Both the position numbers and the translations under genes were made by a program. DNA of 64,000 bases from UBA1952 sp965246855 (GTDB lineage: Bacteria; Bacteroidota; Bacteroidia; Chitinophagales; Chitinophagaceae): the NCBI GenBank assembly GCA_965246855.1, contig CBDFFP010000009.1, forward strand, positions 151,957 through 215,956, in the 5' to 3' direction. Below the pieces are notes generated by a model that ran no database searches, was not told the origin of the DNA, and saw only the letters and a program-made list of their open reading frames with translations. Positions 1-8,866 of the stretch are shown piece after piece (positions within the stretch are counted from its first letter, which is position 1; the number at the start of each line of letters is the position of its first letter).

Positions 1-574
1 CCAGAATCATCCAGAAAGCGAAAGCTGGCCCACCCAAAAGCATCCATGCGGTTAGCGCAATCATGCCGCCGAAGAGCAGGAAGTTCAGCATTTGTCCGGC
101 GGGAACAGTTCGGTCTTTCACCTTTCCGGCAAGTTTGCCCCAGGCAATAATGGAACCCGTTGCCGACACCGTTCCGATGATCATTCCGAGGAGAATAATG
201 AGCAGCTTTCCGCCGGAAGCGTTCGGGTCGTGGTGAAACTCCACGATGGAAATCAGCATGGCGCACGCGCCGCCCGTACCATTGAAAAGGCTCACCATTT
301 CCGGCATCGCCGTCATCTGCACCCGCCGCGCTGACCTTGTGCCGAGTACGCCACCGACGAGCAGCCCGGCGAAAATCCAAATCTTGTTTTGGAGAAATTC
401 ACCGCCTTCGCCACCGTGTCTGTAAAGGAAAATTGTTGCCAGAATAGCCAGTGTCATACCGCCTGCTGCCACAGTGTTTCCACGCCGCGCACTGTCAGGG
501 CGCGAAAGCATTTTAAGGCCCAGAATAAAGGTGACAGAGCCGATGAGGTAAGAGAGGGCGAGGAGTGTTTGCAT
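1..574 (-). CDS. pntB: NAD(P) transhydrogenase beta subunit (N-terminal part, runs off window)
   Basis: Beta subunit of the membrane transhydrogenase, which uses the proton gradient to reduce NADP+ with NADH. Only about 191 N-terminal residues are present; the gene leaves the left edge of the window, so the NADP-binding domain III is not seen. The visible part is a chain of membrane helices starting MQTLLALSYLIGSVTF, with the family motif TAMPEMVSLFNGTGG after about 90 residues. The ATG is at 572-574. It is the last gene of pntAA-pntAB-pntB, 110 bp after pntAB on the same strand, and a small hairpin element fills that gap. Identity rests on the motif, the hydrophobic pattern and the gene order. 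Confidence 0.93.
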   Translation of the reverse strand, partial: MQTLLALSYLIGSVTFILGLKMLSRPDSARRGNTVAAGGMTLAILATIFLYRHGGEGGEFLQNKIWIFAGLLVGGVLGTRSARRVQMTAMPEMVSLFNGTGGACAMLISIVEFHHDPNASGGKLLIILLGMIIGTVSATGSIIAWGKLAGKVKDRTVPAGQMLNFLLFGGMIALTAWMLLGGPAFAFWMIL

Positions 575-590
575 AAGGATTGTGGATTCG

Positions 591-687
591 TAGGGACACG
601 CGCAGCGTGTCCGCAAATGAAATGTGCTGGGTAGGAATGTGCAGCGTATGTCTCGTGTATTGTGCGGACAGGTGCAGCGTGTCCCTA
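591..687. repeat. Imperfect inverted repeat between pntAB and pntB
   Basis: Arms TAGGGACACG (591-600) and CGTGTCCCTA (678-687) are perfectly complementary. Each arm carries its own small palindrome (GGACACG next to CGTGTCC on the left). The right arm overlaps the pntAB stop codon. It could attenuate or stabilise the pntAB/pntB transcript junction, or be a REP-like repeat; the sequence alone cannot decide. Confidence 0.6.
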
Positions 688-1002
688 TGCCTTCTTCTTT
701 TTGGCGCTGAACATTTCCAGCATTCTGTCCGTCACCACAAAGCCGCCTACCACATTCAGCGTTCCCAGAACTACCGCCAGAAAGCCCAAAGTCAGGGCGA
801 GATAATCATCGGACGGGGCGCTGCCCATCACGATAATGGCCCCGATGACGACGACGCCGTGAATGGCATTTGCACCACTCATCAAAGGCGTGTGAAGCAC
901 GCTCGGCACTCGGCCAATAACCTCAATACCGAGGAAAATGGAGAGAATGACGATGGTGATGAGCTGCTGGTTGTCGAAAAAAAGAGCGGAGAGGGTTTCC
1001 AT
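685..1002 (-). CDS. pntAB: NAD(P) transhydrogenase alpha subunit, membrane part
   Basis: Small membrane subunit (105 residues) of the three-gene form of transhydrogenase, equivalent to the C-terminal membrane domain of the fused E. coli PntA. It shows three hydrophobic helices, the segment GRVPSVLHTPLMSGANAIHG that is typical of the family, and a lysine-rich end. It helps form the proton channel with PntB in the cytoplasmic membrane. It sits between pntAA (110 bp upstream) and pntB. Its length is normal for a split alpha-2 subunit. Confidence 0.93.
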   Translation of the reverse strand: METLSALFFDNQQLITIVILSIFLGIEVIGRVPSVLHTPLMSGANAIHGVVVIGAIIVMGSAPSDDYLALTLGFLAVVLGTLNVVGGFVVTDRMLEMFSAKKKKA

Positions 1003-1112
1003 TTTTTAGTAGAATTTTTTTAGTAGAAAGCTGTTTGAAGTTTCAAAATTCAATAGCCAGTTTTCAAGAGTTTTTTGAATCCTGAACCTTGAAGTTGACT
1101 TCTGAATCTTGA

Positions 1113-2231
1113 TTACGACACCAGTGCCGCAACACGCGCGTTATGCACCTTCCCGTCGTGCGTGAGGCAAGCGCCGGTTACAAGTTCGTCTTCAAAAGGC
1201 AGTTGGAGCGCACCTTCTTTGGAAGTCAAAAGCGCAAGGAAATTGGTGACGTTTTTCGCGTAGAGTTTGCTCGCGTCGGCAGGCGTGGTAGCAGGAAGAT
1301 TCGTTGGCCCCATGATGGAAATGCCGTTGTGCAAAACCGTTTCATCCGGCTTTGTGAGCGCGCAGTTTCCGCCGCTCGCCGCTGCCAAATCCACTACTAC
1401 CGAGCCGGGGCGCATCGCTTCCAAAGCTTCTAACGGAATCAGTTTCGGCGCGGGCTTTCCGGGAATTTGCGCGGTAGTAATAATGATGTCGCTCTTGCGG
1501 ACATGCTCGGCAATCTTGGCCGCTTGTCGTACTTTGAATTCGTCGCTTTGCTCTACCGCGTAGCCGCCTGCTGCGCTTGCGTCTGCTGCGCCTTCCACCT
1601 CAATGAATTTTGCCCCCAAGCTGCCCACTTCTTCTTTCACTGCCGGGCGTGTGTCAAACACTTCCACCACTGCGCCCAAGCGGCGCGCTGTGGCAATCGC
1701 TTGCAAGCCCGCCACGCCCGCACCGAGAATCAAAACCTTGGCAGGCGGCACGGAACCGGCAGCGGTCATGAACATCGGCATGTAGCGCCCATACGCCGCA
1801 GCGGCAATCAGCACGGCTTTGTAACCTGCAATATTGGCCTGACTGGAGAGCACGTCCATTGCCTGTGCGCGCGTAGTTCGGGGTAGTAAATCCAGCGAGA
1901 AAGAGGTTATGCCTTTCTCCTTCCACTGTGCGGCAAGCTGCAGGTTGGATAGCGCGTTGTACTGCCCGATAAACACCTGTCCGGCTTTGGGCGAAGCGGC
2001 ATCTGCAGGCGCGTGAATGGACAGCACCACGTCGGCAGTTTGCAGAATGTGGGCGCGTAGATGGAAGACGGCCCCCGCAGTTTCGTAGGCCATGTCGGTT
2101 GCAAAAGCGGCGACGCCCGCGCCGGGTTCGGCCCAAACGGCGATACCTTTTTTCACCAGTCCGGCTACGGCTTCCGGCACAAGGGAGACGCGGGTTTCGG
2201 GTGCGGATTCTTTCAAAATTCCAACAATCAT
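1113..2231 (-). CDS. pntAA: NAD(P) transhydrogenase alpha subunit, NAD-binding part
   Basis: Soluble NAD(H)-binding domain I subunit, 372 residues. The start MIVGILKES (ATG at 2229-2231) is chosen because the family begins exactly there; the open frame continues upstream to 2423 without conserved sequence. The nucleotide-binding glycine loop is VLILGAGVAGLQAIATARRLGA, seen here around residue 170, followed by VEVFDTRPAVKEE, the signature of alanine dehydrogenase/PNT proteins. It works with pntAB and pntB downstream. A TACCTTTC box on the minus strand (2246-2253) lies 15-22 bp before the start and is a likely -7 promoter element. Confidence 0.95.
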   Translation of the reverse strand: MIVGILKESAPETRVSLVPEAVAGLVKKGIAVWAEPGAGVAAFATDMAYETAGAVFHLRAHILQTADVVLSIHAPADAASPKAGQVFIGQYNALSNLQLAAQWKEKGITSFSLDLLPRTTRAQAMDVLSSQANIAGYKAVLIAAAAYGRYMPMFMTAAGSVPPAKVLILGAGVAGLQAIATARRLGAVVEVFDTRPAVKEEVGSLGAKFIEVEGAADASAAGGYAVEQSDEFKVRQAAKIAEHVRKSDIIITTAQIPGKPAPKLIPLEALEAMRPGSVVVDLAAASGGNCALTKPDETVLHNGISIMGPTNLPATTPADASKLYAKNVTNFLALLTSKEGALQLPFEDELVTGACLTHDGKVHNARVAALVS

Positions 2232-2245
2232 AAGTGCTGTTTGGC

Positions 2246-2253
2246 GAAAGGTA
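2246..2253 (-). promoter_or_regulatory. Candidate -7 box for the pnt operon
   Basis: TACCTTTC on the minus strand, one base off the Bacteroidota consensus TAnnTTTG, just upstream of the chosen pntAA start. No clean -33 TTG was identified, so this is only a suggestion. Confidence 0.4.
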
Positions 2254-2399
2254 GAGCGTAGGGCCGGGCCATGCAAACAGCAGGTAGCTTTCTTCCTTTT
2301 CTTTCCCGGAAAAACCGCTTTGACACAACGCTTTTCACCCATTCCCTTGCGGAACTTTGCCCGTTCCGCAACCGGCTTAAAATCGTGCCTTCCTCGCCA

Positions 2400-3044
2400 A
2401 TGTCTTTCTTCCATGCCATTCATAGCTTGCGCACGCAGGGCGACTTGGTGTTCTCTCTAAAGGCCCTACATACAACACCCGCCGAAGACGGAATGGTGGT
2501 CGATTTTTTGAAAGCTGAGTACGCGCAGGAATCGCTTCAATATCCTCACGAGTTGCCTGGTTTTGATGCGCAGGCCGCACTTTGGGCAGCCCGCGTTCTG
2601 TACTTTTCAGCGCAGCTTTTTGTGTATCGGGAAAATACGGAAAAAGACCTTTCCAAGCTTTTCGTTCCCTACGATTCACCCGGCGCGGCGGCTTTTCTTT
2701 CTACCGATTTGTGTCTGCGCTTTTTGCCGTCGTTGGTCACAGGTCTCACGGCGCAGGATGCCGCCGATCCTTTAATTCCGAAACTCCGGGAAATGCTCCC
2801 AAAATTTCCTTACAGCACCATTGGCGAAGACGAGGATTTTGCACCCGCTTTCAGCGAAAATGGCTGGTCCGATTCCTGCTACCGGCAGCTTTACACCGAG
2901 CGCGTGATTGCGCGCCGCGATGCCCACCAGCTACAATGGCCGCCCGTTCGCGATGCTGTTCTGGAAATGCTCGGCGACCACGCCGAAAGCTATTGGCCGG
3001 GCCTTAAAACGCTGTCGCCGGAACAGTCTTTTTCCGCGCTTTAA
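2400..3044 (+). CDS. First gene of the MoxR-vWA-propeller operon, bpX-like protein
   Basis: Cytosolic-looking protein of 214 residues without a signal peptide or membrane segment. The ATG at 2400 (MSFFHAIHSLRTQG) is preferred; the frame is open further upstream but that part lacks protein-like character. I do not recognise a catalytic motif. It is rich in aromatic and leucine residues (for example YSTIGEDEDFAPAF near residue 140). It opens a tight six-gene operon and is followed 38 bp later by a MoxR ATPase. In published descriptions of MoxR-vWA-beta-propeller ternary systems, small proteins in this position are called bpX domains. I assign it by context only. Confidence 0.7.
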   Translation: MSFFHAIHSLRTQGDLVFSLKALHTTPAEDGMVVDFLKAEYAQESLQYPHELPGFDAQAALWAARVLYFSAQLFVYRENTEKDLSKLFVPYDSPGAAAFLSTDLCLRFLPSLVTGLTAQDAADPLIPKLREMLPKFPYSTIGEDEDFAPAFSENGWSDSCYRQLYTERVIARRDAHQLQWPPVRDAVLEMLGDHAESYWPGLKTLSPEQSFSAL

Positions 3045-3082
3045 AAACCCGGTTTTCTTACGCCGCTCCCGCTTCGTTTTCT

Positions 3083-4267
3083 ATGCTTTCAACTGCTCCA
3101 AAGTCCTCTATTCCTTCGCCCGAAAAAAACCTGGAAAGCCCTCCGGTTGCCCGGTTGCAAGCGGCGCTTTCTTTCCTGAAAACGCAGTTTGCCGGCAAGG
3201 ATGACATTATTGACCTGCTGGGGATTTGCCTTGTAGCGCGAGAAAATATTTTTCTCTATGGCCCACCCGGCACAGCTAAAAGCGCCTTGATTCGCGGCTT
3301 GGCGCAGGCAGTTCCCGACGGCAAAAACTTTGAGTACCTGCTGACGCGCTTCACGGAGCCGAGTGAAATTTTCGGGCCGTTTGACATTCGCTTACTCAAG
3401 GAAGGCGAACTGAAAACCAATACAGAAGGCATGATGCCGGAAGCGTCGCTGGTTTTTCTGGACGAACTTTTCAACGCCAATTCCGCCATTCTCAACAGCT
3501 TGCTGACGGCGCTGAACGAAAAGATTTTCCGGCGCGGAAAAGACGTGCAACGACTGCCGGTTTTAATGTTTGCCGGCGCGAGCAATGCACTGCCGGAAGA
3601 CGAGGCTTTGACAGCACTTTTTGACCGCTTTCTGGTGCGCGTAAATTGCCGGAACGTAGCGCCGGATTTGCTTTCGCAGGTCTTGGTAGCGGGCCGTAAG
3701 CTGGAACAGCAAAAGGCGACGGAATCCCCCCTGATAACGACGGCGGAATTAGAAGCGTTGCAGGCCGCTTGTCAAACCGTCAATCTTGCGCCCGTGGCGG
3801 ATACTTACGTGCAGGCCATTTTTGCGTTGCGCAGCGCCGGGATTTCAGTATCAGACCGGCGCGCGGTGAAGATGCAAAGTCTTGTTGCGGCGAGTGCTTT
3901 GTTGTGTGGCCGCACCATTGCCACGCTCTCGGATTTGTGGGTGCTGAAACACGTTTGGGATACCGAGGAACAAGTGGAAATCCTGGAAGGCATCGTGAAC
4001 CATTTGATTGAAAAAGACGCCCCGGAAACGGCGCATCCACAAGCCTATGCTAACCACGCGCCCGACGCGGAAACCTTGATGCAGGACGTGAAAAAACTGG
4101 CTGAAGCGTGGAAAAATCCCGACCTGAAACCCTCAGAGCAAAACGTGGTAAAAGACCAGTTGCGCTACCTGCAAACGCGCTGCGACTGGATCAAAAAGCC
4201 GGAACAAAAACAGTTTGTGCAAGCCGAAATTGACGCCCTGTGGAAGACCATTCTTCATACGCTGTAA
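3083..4267 (+). CDS. MoxR-family AAA+ ATPase
   Basis: AAA+ ATPase of the MoxR class, 394 residues, longer than a minimal MoxR because of a C-terminal helical tail. Walker A is GPPGTAKS (about residues 60-67), Walker B is LVFLDE (123-128) with the MoxR-typical ELFNANSAILN following, sensor-1 N is in GASNALPE (about 168), and a likely arginine finger is in LFDRF (about 182). MoxR proteins usually remodel or load vWA-domain partners, and the vWA-like protein is two genes downstream. The end overlaps the next gene by 28 bp, which suggests translational coupling. Confidence 0.93.
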   Translation: MLSTAPKSSIPSPEKNLESPPVARLQAALSFLKTQFAGKDDIIDLLGICLVARENIFLYGPPGTAKSALIRGLAQAVPDGKNFEYLLTRFTEPSEIFGPFDIRLLKEGELKTNTEGMMPEASLVFLDELFNANSAILNSLLTALNEKIFRRGKDVQRLPVLMFAGASNALPEDEALTALFDRFLVRVNCRNVAPDLLSQVLVAGRKLEQQKATESPLITTAELEALQAACQTVNLAPVADTYVQAIFALRSAGISVSDRRAVKMQSLVAASALLCGRTIATLSDLWVLKHVWDTEEQVEILEGIVNHLIEKDAPETAHPQAYANHAPDAETLMQDVKKLAEAWKNPDLKPSEQNVVKDQLRYLQTRCDWIKKPEQKQFVQAEIDALWKTILHTL

Positions 4268-4974
4268 CGCAGTTGCTGGCGAGCTTGCCGCTGTCGGAAG
4301 TGGGCTCGCTTGCGGTGCTTCGCCACTGGGAAAACCTACAGGTTGCCCGGACGGAAGATGCGTTGTGGCTAAAGGGATTTATGCCGGAACAAGCCGCTTC
4401 ACCGTTGCTGCAACAGTTGCCGCACCTTCACGTTTTTCACGCCCGCGAAGGACTGCTTTTTACCAAAGGCCGGTTGCTTCCGCAGCGAAAAACGCCTACC
4501 GGACTTTTATGGACAGCGATTGCGGAAGCGTTTCCCGTTTCTTTTGAAAAACTCAACCACAATTTTTTTGGCGTAAACGACCCGGTGGATGTGCGGCTCC
4601 TTTCTACCCATTTTCCCCACGAAGCCACTGCTTTACTCACGTCTCTTTCGGCCTTGCGCGATGCGGTGGAAACGCTTGCAACGCCCCGGCTTCAAAACCT
4701 GTCGTGGACGATTTTGGGAAACGACGCGCTGTTGGTAGGAACGCCTTTGTTGCCGCTTCCGGGCCAAGCGTACTGGCAACGCGGGCCGCACCTTTTGCCC
4801 GCCGGTTTTGACTTTGAATTTCCCATTTTTGCGCGGCAATTTGGAGCGGCCACGGCGATAGAAAAATCGGCTTGGATTTTGTGGCAGACCGGCGGTGATT
4901 ATGTGTTTATTCCGCCTGCTTCATTGGCTCCGCTTTCGCGTAGCAGCGTGCGGCTTAGTTTAAATACCCGGTAG
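4240..4974 (+). CDS. bpX-like protein of the ternary operon
   Basis: Protein of 244 residues with a GTG start at 4240, inside the end of the MoxR gene. No signal peptide, membrane helix or known motif is evident. It has alternating beta/aromatic stretches such as LLPLPGQAYWQRGPHLLP near residue 170. It ends 2 bp before the start of the vWA/propeller gene. Its position between MoxR and the vWA/propeller partner, and its length, fit one of the bpX components. The exact bpX class is not assigned because that needs a profile search. Confidence 0.75.
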   Translation: MEDHSSYAVTQLLASLPLSEVGSLAVLRHWENLQVARTEDALWLKGFMPEQAASPLLQQLPHLHVFHAREGLLFTKGRLLPQRKTPTGLLWTAIAEAFPVSFEKLNHNFFGVNDPVDVRLLSTHFPHEATALLTSLSALRDAVETLATPRLQNLSWTILGNDALLVGTPLLPLPGQAYWQRGPHLLPAGFDFEFPIFARQFGAATAIEKSAWILWQTGGDYVFIPPASLAPLSRSSVRLSLNTR

Positions 4975-4976
4975 CC

Positions 4977-7304
4977 ATGGACGCACAATCTTACTTTCAA
5001 AGTCATCAGGAATACTTCTGGGAATGGAGTACGGATTCCGACAGCGACGAAGCGTACAATTTGCTTCAGGTTCCGCACGTCGGCACGATTGGTTACCGGC
5101 CCTACGTTTTGGAATTGCTTCGCCAACTGGCCGACGAAGGATTGCCGCCTTTCGGGGCATTTTTGCTGGTACTATACGCGTCTGGCAACACGCACGCCAC
5201 GTTTGACGGACTGCAGTATCACCTGCGCCGCATCAAGCGCCAATACGGTACACTCGCTGACACCGACGCGGTTTTGAACCTGCTTCAAAACATTCGGGAG
5301 TTGAAGAGTACCTACAAAACGCCGCAGCACAAAATGGCTTTGCTGTACGCGCTTTTCCGGGATTGCCACCACCGGATTTCGCCGGGAGACAGCCGGAAAA
5401 TTCTGGTCGGAATTGCCGATGCCGACACGCTGAAAAGGTGTGCGCAACCCGCGCTTTTCAAAACCGATATTTTCATCCGCGACCTGCACACGCTGGCCTT
5501 GATTGCCCAGAAATTTCCGACGGTGCAAAGCCTGTTGGAAGCCGTGCAGGAGCAGCCGCCGAAGCCGGAAATTCCCGAAGAGATTATCTCCCAAACGGCA
5601 CCGCAGAAAGACGTGGATTTGATAACGGCGCTGCTTCAAAACCCAGAAACTTTTCCGGTGGCGGCGTTGATAAAACGATTATGGAGCGGGCTGCGTGTAC
5701 AAATGCACCCTTCGTCGCCGGGGCTGCAACCGCTGGGGGGCGTAAGCGACGTAACCAACAAAGGCCCGCTGGACCGCCTGCTGCTTTCGGAGTTTGCTAA
5801 TCCCGACGAACTGTTGCTTTTGCGGCTGGCCAACAGTGAGGCATTGTACGTGCAGCGCGAAATTCCGCCGGAAGAAAACCGCCGCGAGCGCGTGTTGCTC
5901 ACCGATGTTTCGCTGCAAGGTTGGGGCACGCCCAAAGTGCTGAACCACGCGGCGGCGCTGGCCATTGCGACCCACCCGAAGTCTCAAATTCCGACGCGCA
6001 TTTTTACACTGGGCGAAGAGGCACAGGAAATGTTTTTCCACAACGCCGAAGCGGTTTTTGAAGGGGTGCAACATGTAAGCGCCGCGCTGGATGCTCACGA
6101 AGGATTAGCCCATTTTTTTGCTTCCCAAACAACGGCGAAAGAGCGCGAGGTTTTCCTTTTCCTCAGCGAAGCCACATGGGCGGAAGAAGCGTTGCAACAG
6201 GCTCTTCGGGTTCACCGCGACCAGCTGAGCTTTCTGGTGCTGACCCGGCCCGACGGCACGCTTCAGTTGTTTGATATGCGGCGCGGCGGAAAGAAATTGG
6301 TGCAGACGCTTACGCTGCCTTTGGAAGAGCTTTGGAAAGCTCCGGTTAGGCCGCGAAAATCCAAAAGTGCGGACGTTGCGCCGGAAGAGTATCCGATTCT
6401 GCTGCCCATATCCATATCCAACAAGCTGGCAATTTTGCCTTTGGACGACGATTTTTATTTTCTCAGTACTCGCAAGCACTTGTACCAAATAAAGGCGGTG
6501 AGTACAGAGAATTACTACAATCCTAGCCTTAAAGCACTGAAACCTCTTCACCGGAATGTTTCCTTTAAAGCAGCGGGCGTTTTTGCCTTAGGATACGATG
6601 CTGACGGTTTGCAGCTTTGTCAACTTCGCCCTGCGGACAGTCAATTGAGTGTTTTGCACCTTTCCACTAAAGCCTACACGCGAATGGATTTTCCGGCGAG
6701 TGCCGGAGCTGATTATAAACTGCTCTTTGTAGAAGGACAATTCTATGTTGTAGAAGCAAACAGTAAGTACTGCTATCAGATAGATTTCCAAAACAAACTT
6801 TGGCGGCATGTTGGGACTAAGAGAGAAGACCTTCGAAAGGCTTTGGATAAGATAGCGAGGGCCGAAAGCTTCTATTTCGGTCCCTACACTTACAAAGTAC
6901 TAAGCAGCCACAACACCATTGGCATCAACGAGCGCGGGGAACTGCAACTTTCCCATTATTCCCTGCAATGGGAAGGGCAAAATGTGCGGTTGCAAAAGGC
7001 CTATACGGGACGCTTCAAAGCCGTTGCGAAGCGAGAAGGAAAGACGTTTTATTTTGAGGACGGAAGCGCGGTACACACCAATAGTGAAGGCATGATTCGC
7101 TTGCGCAGCAGCGACGCTTCTTTGCCCGATATTTTCATTCCCACCGCTTTGGATTTTACGCTCACCATAGCGACGGATACTTTTTACACCGGCTCGCCCC
7201 AATTTGTGCCGCACAAAAGTTCTTTAAAAACAGAGACGATTCACCGCTTTTACCAAAAGTTTTTTGAGCCGTTTTTAGACCGGATTCTGCGCTATGAATC
7301 TTAA
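4977..7304 (+). CDS. Degenerate vWA domain plus beta-propeller protein
   Basis: Large protein of 775 residues, the core partner of the MoxR ATPase. Residues about 1-200 are helical. Around 305-450 there is a vWA-like fold with the metal-site strand RVLLTDVSLQGWG (DVSLQ in place of the classic DxSxS, so the site is degenerate) and later strands such as TRIFTLGEE and EVFLFLSEA. Residues about 480-775 contain repeated blade-like units (AILPLDDDFYFLS, VFALGYDADGLQL, LLFVEGQFYVVEA), which I read as a beta-propeller. No signal peptide. The family setting predicts a MoxR-driven assembly or sensing machine; its target is unknown. The stop overlaps the next start by 11 bp. Confidence 0.85.
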   Translation: MDAQSYFQSHQEYFWEWSTDSDSDEAYNLLQVPHVGTIGYRPYVLELLRQLADEGLPPFGAFLLVLYASGNTHATFDGLQYHLRRIKRQYGTLADTDAVLNLLQNIRELKSTYKTPQHKMALLYALFRDCHHRISPGDSRKILVGIADADTLKRCAQPALFKTDIFIRDLHTLALIAQKFPTVQSLLEAVQEQPPKPEIPEEIISQTAPQKDVDLITALLQNPETFPVAALIKRLWSGLRVQMHPSSPGLQPLGGVSDVTNKGPLDRLLLSEFANPDELLLLRLANSEALYVQREIPPEENRRERVLLTDVSLQGWGTPKVLNHAAALAIATHPKSQIPTRIFTLGEEAQEMFFHNAEAVFEGVQHVSAALDAHEGLAHFFASQTTAKEREVFLFLSEATWAEEALQQALRVHRDQLSFLVLTRPDGTLQLFDMRRGGKKLVQTLTLPLEELWKAPVRPRKSKSADVAPEEYPILLPISISNKLAILPLDDDFYFLSTRKHLYQIKAVSTENYYNPSLKALKPLHRNVSFKAAGVFALGYDADGLQLCQLRPADSQLSVLHLSTKAYTRMDFPASAGADYKLLFVEGQFYVVEANSKYCYQIDFQNKLWRHVGTKREDLRKALDKIARAESFYFGPYTYKVLSSHNTIGINERGELQLSHYSLQWEGQNVRLQKAYTGRFKAVAKREGKTFYFEDGSAVHTNSEGMIRLRSSDASLPDIFIPTALDFTLTIATDTFYTGSPQFVPHKSSLKTETIHRFYQKFFEPFLDRILRYES

Positions 7305-8826
7305 TCTCTTGCCGCACGCTCAATCCGCTTTTCCGCGCCGCGCGTTGTTGGTGCGGGGAGGTCATCCTGCTGACTGGGCAAGGGAAATGCAACGGTTAGG
7401 CATCGCGCCCGAAGACGTGAAAACCTTTGCCGTTCCCGACGTGAAAGCCAATGTGCTTTACGGTTGTGTGCTTCTGTTCAACGCCGCTGTTGCGCTGCCC
7501 AAAGACGTTGGCCCGAATTCCGTTTTGTGTCTTGCAGAAGAGAAATTGTTGCTCCCGGAGCGGGCCATTTTTAGGCCTCTTTTGGCGCGGCCTGCGTTGG
7601 AGAAATTGGCGGCTTCGGCGTTGATTTTGTTGCACCCTTTTGTGGGAACGGTGCTGTTGGAAACGGCGGTGGATTGGCAGCAGATTTTCCCGCTTCCCGA
7701 AGCCGCCGCGTTGGTGCCGCGCCGTCCGGCAGAAGGGGTTTTTATTCCCGAAATTTTGCACCGCCTGCGCCGCGAAATAGAGCCGGAAGCGTTGCTGGCC
7801 GAGTTGGAAAAACAAGGTGAAAGGGACGCAACAGACGAGCCGCTTCCTTTTAACCTCAAAAAGCTACTGGCGGGAAATAGTCGGGAAATGGAAAAATACC
7901 TGCGCTACCTGCAGGCGCATCCCGACAAAGCCTTGAAGCTGGCCATTCCGCTGGACTTGACAAATACTTCTCGAAGCCACAATTACGGACGGTTTTCGTT
8001 CGGGAGAAACAGCGGTACGGCGCAAAAACCGCAGGCGTGGATATGGGTGGTTTTGCTCGTCGGCATCGGACTGATGCGGGGGATTAACGACCGGGGAAAA
8101 AGCCCCAAAATGGGGACACCACCGGAAGCGGAGCTTACGACTACGCCTGCCCAAGAGTTGTATCGGGCGCAGTATAAAGAGTGGCAAAATCTGCGCGTGA
8201 TGCACAATTATCCGCGAACGCCTAACCAGTTAGAGCCTACGACGGTGGAACGAAAAGCGGAAGTACGGGCGCTAAAAGATTCGGTGGTGGCGTTCTACGA
8301 GCGACGCATTGCGCAGCAGATTCCGCAACTGGTGGACACGCAGGACAGCACCGACGGTGGCGCCATAATCGGACTGAACAAAGAAGAGCGGGCGCTTTAT
8401 CTGCGGGATTCGTTGCAGCGGGCTTACGGCATTGACGCTGGCGGATTGAATCGGCTTCATCCGCCTACGGATACCTTTTCCGGCACTGGCGGAAATGGGG
8501 CGGAATGGCATCTTAAACGCGCTTTCCCTTTCTGGCTGTTTCGGATTTTTATCGCGGCTTGTGTGCTGGGCGCGGCGGCTTTCTTTTCGTTTTTCAAAAC
8601 CCGGAAAAGTGGTGGCAGTGTTTTTGGGTTGGCCGAAATGGGGATAACAGGGGTGCAGCGTAAGCTTTTCTACGCACTGCTTTTGGCGGCAATGGTGTAC
8701 GTTATTCACCCGGCGATTCAAGTGCTGGGACTGAGGCCGTTGCTGATTCTGGTGTGTTGTCTGCTTTCGTTTGCGCTGTACCGACTTTTCGGAACCGGCG
8801 CGGTTTCTCCAAAGGAATCGGCTTAA
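7294..8826 (+). CDS. Membrane-anchored bpX-like protein of the ternary operon
   Basis: Protein of 510 residues starting inside the end of the preceding gene. An N-terminal soluble region of about 245 residues is followed by a hydrophobic segment (AWIWVVLLVGIGLM), a charged middle region with predicted helices (about 265-410), and three further membrane segments near the C-terminus (WLFRIFIAACVLGAAAFF, a second around LLLAAMVYVIHPA, a third around LLILVCCLLSFALY). It probably anchors the MoxR/vWA/propeller complex at the inner membrane. No enzymatic motif was found. I place it in the bpX group from operon position and overall architecture only. Confidence 0.8.
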   Translation: MNLNLLPHAQSAFPRRALLVRGGHPADWAREMQRLGIAPEDVKTFAVPDVKANVLYGCVLLFNAAVALPKDVGPNSVLCLAEEKLLLPERAIFRPLLARPALEKLAASALILLHPFVGTVLLETAVDWQQIFPLPEAAALVPRRPAEGVFIPEILHRLRREIEPEALLAELEKQGERDATDEPLPFNLKKLLAGNSREMEKYLRYLQAHPDKALKLAIPLDLTNTSRSHNYGRFSFGRNSGTAQKPQAWIWVVLLVGIGLMRGINDRGKSPKMGTPPEAELTTTPAQELYRAQYKEWQNLRVMHNYPRTPNQLEPTTVERKAEVRALKDSVVAFYERRIAQQIPQLVDTQDSTDGGAIIGLNKEERALYLRDSLQRAYGIDAGGLNRLHPPTDTFSGTGGNGAEWHLKRAFPFWLFRIFIAACVLGAAAFFSFFKTRKSGGSVFGLAEMGITGVQRKLFYALLLAAMVYVIHPAIQVLGLRPLLILVCCLLSFALYRLFGTGAVSPKESA

Positions 8827-8866
8827 AAATCTCTTCTAATTTCCACCCCTTTTCTCTTTCTCCACC

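Noticed and set aside
1003..1112. Regulatory RNA between pntAB and pntAA
   Set aside because: Only AT-rich, TTGAA-containing sequence is visible; no stable structure or known motif.
685..2460. Overlapping long ORFs on the plus strand across the pnt genes
   Set aside because: They are shadow frames; the minus-strand proteins match known families along their whole length.
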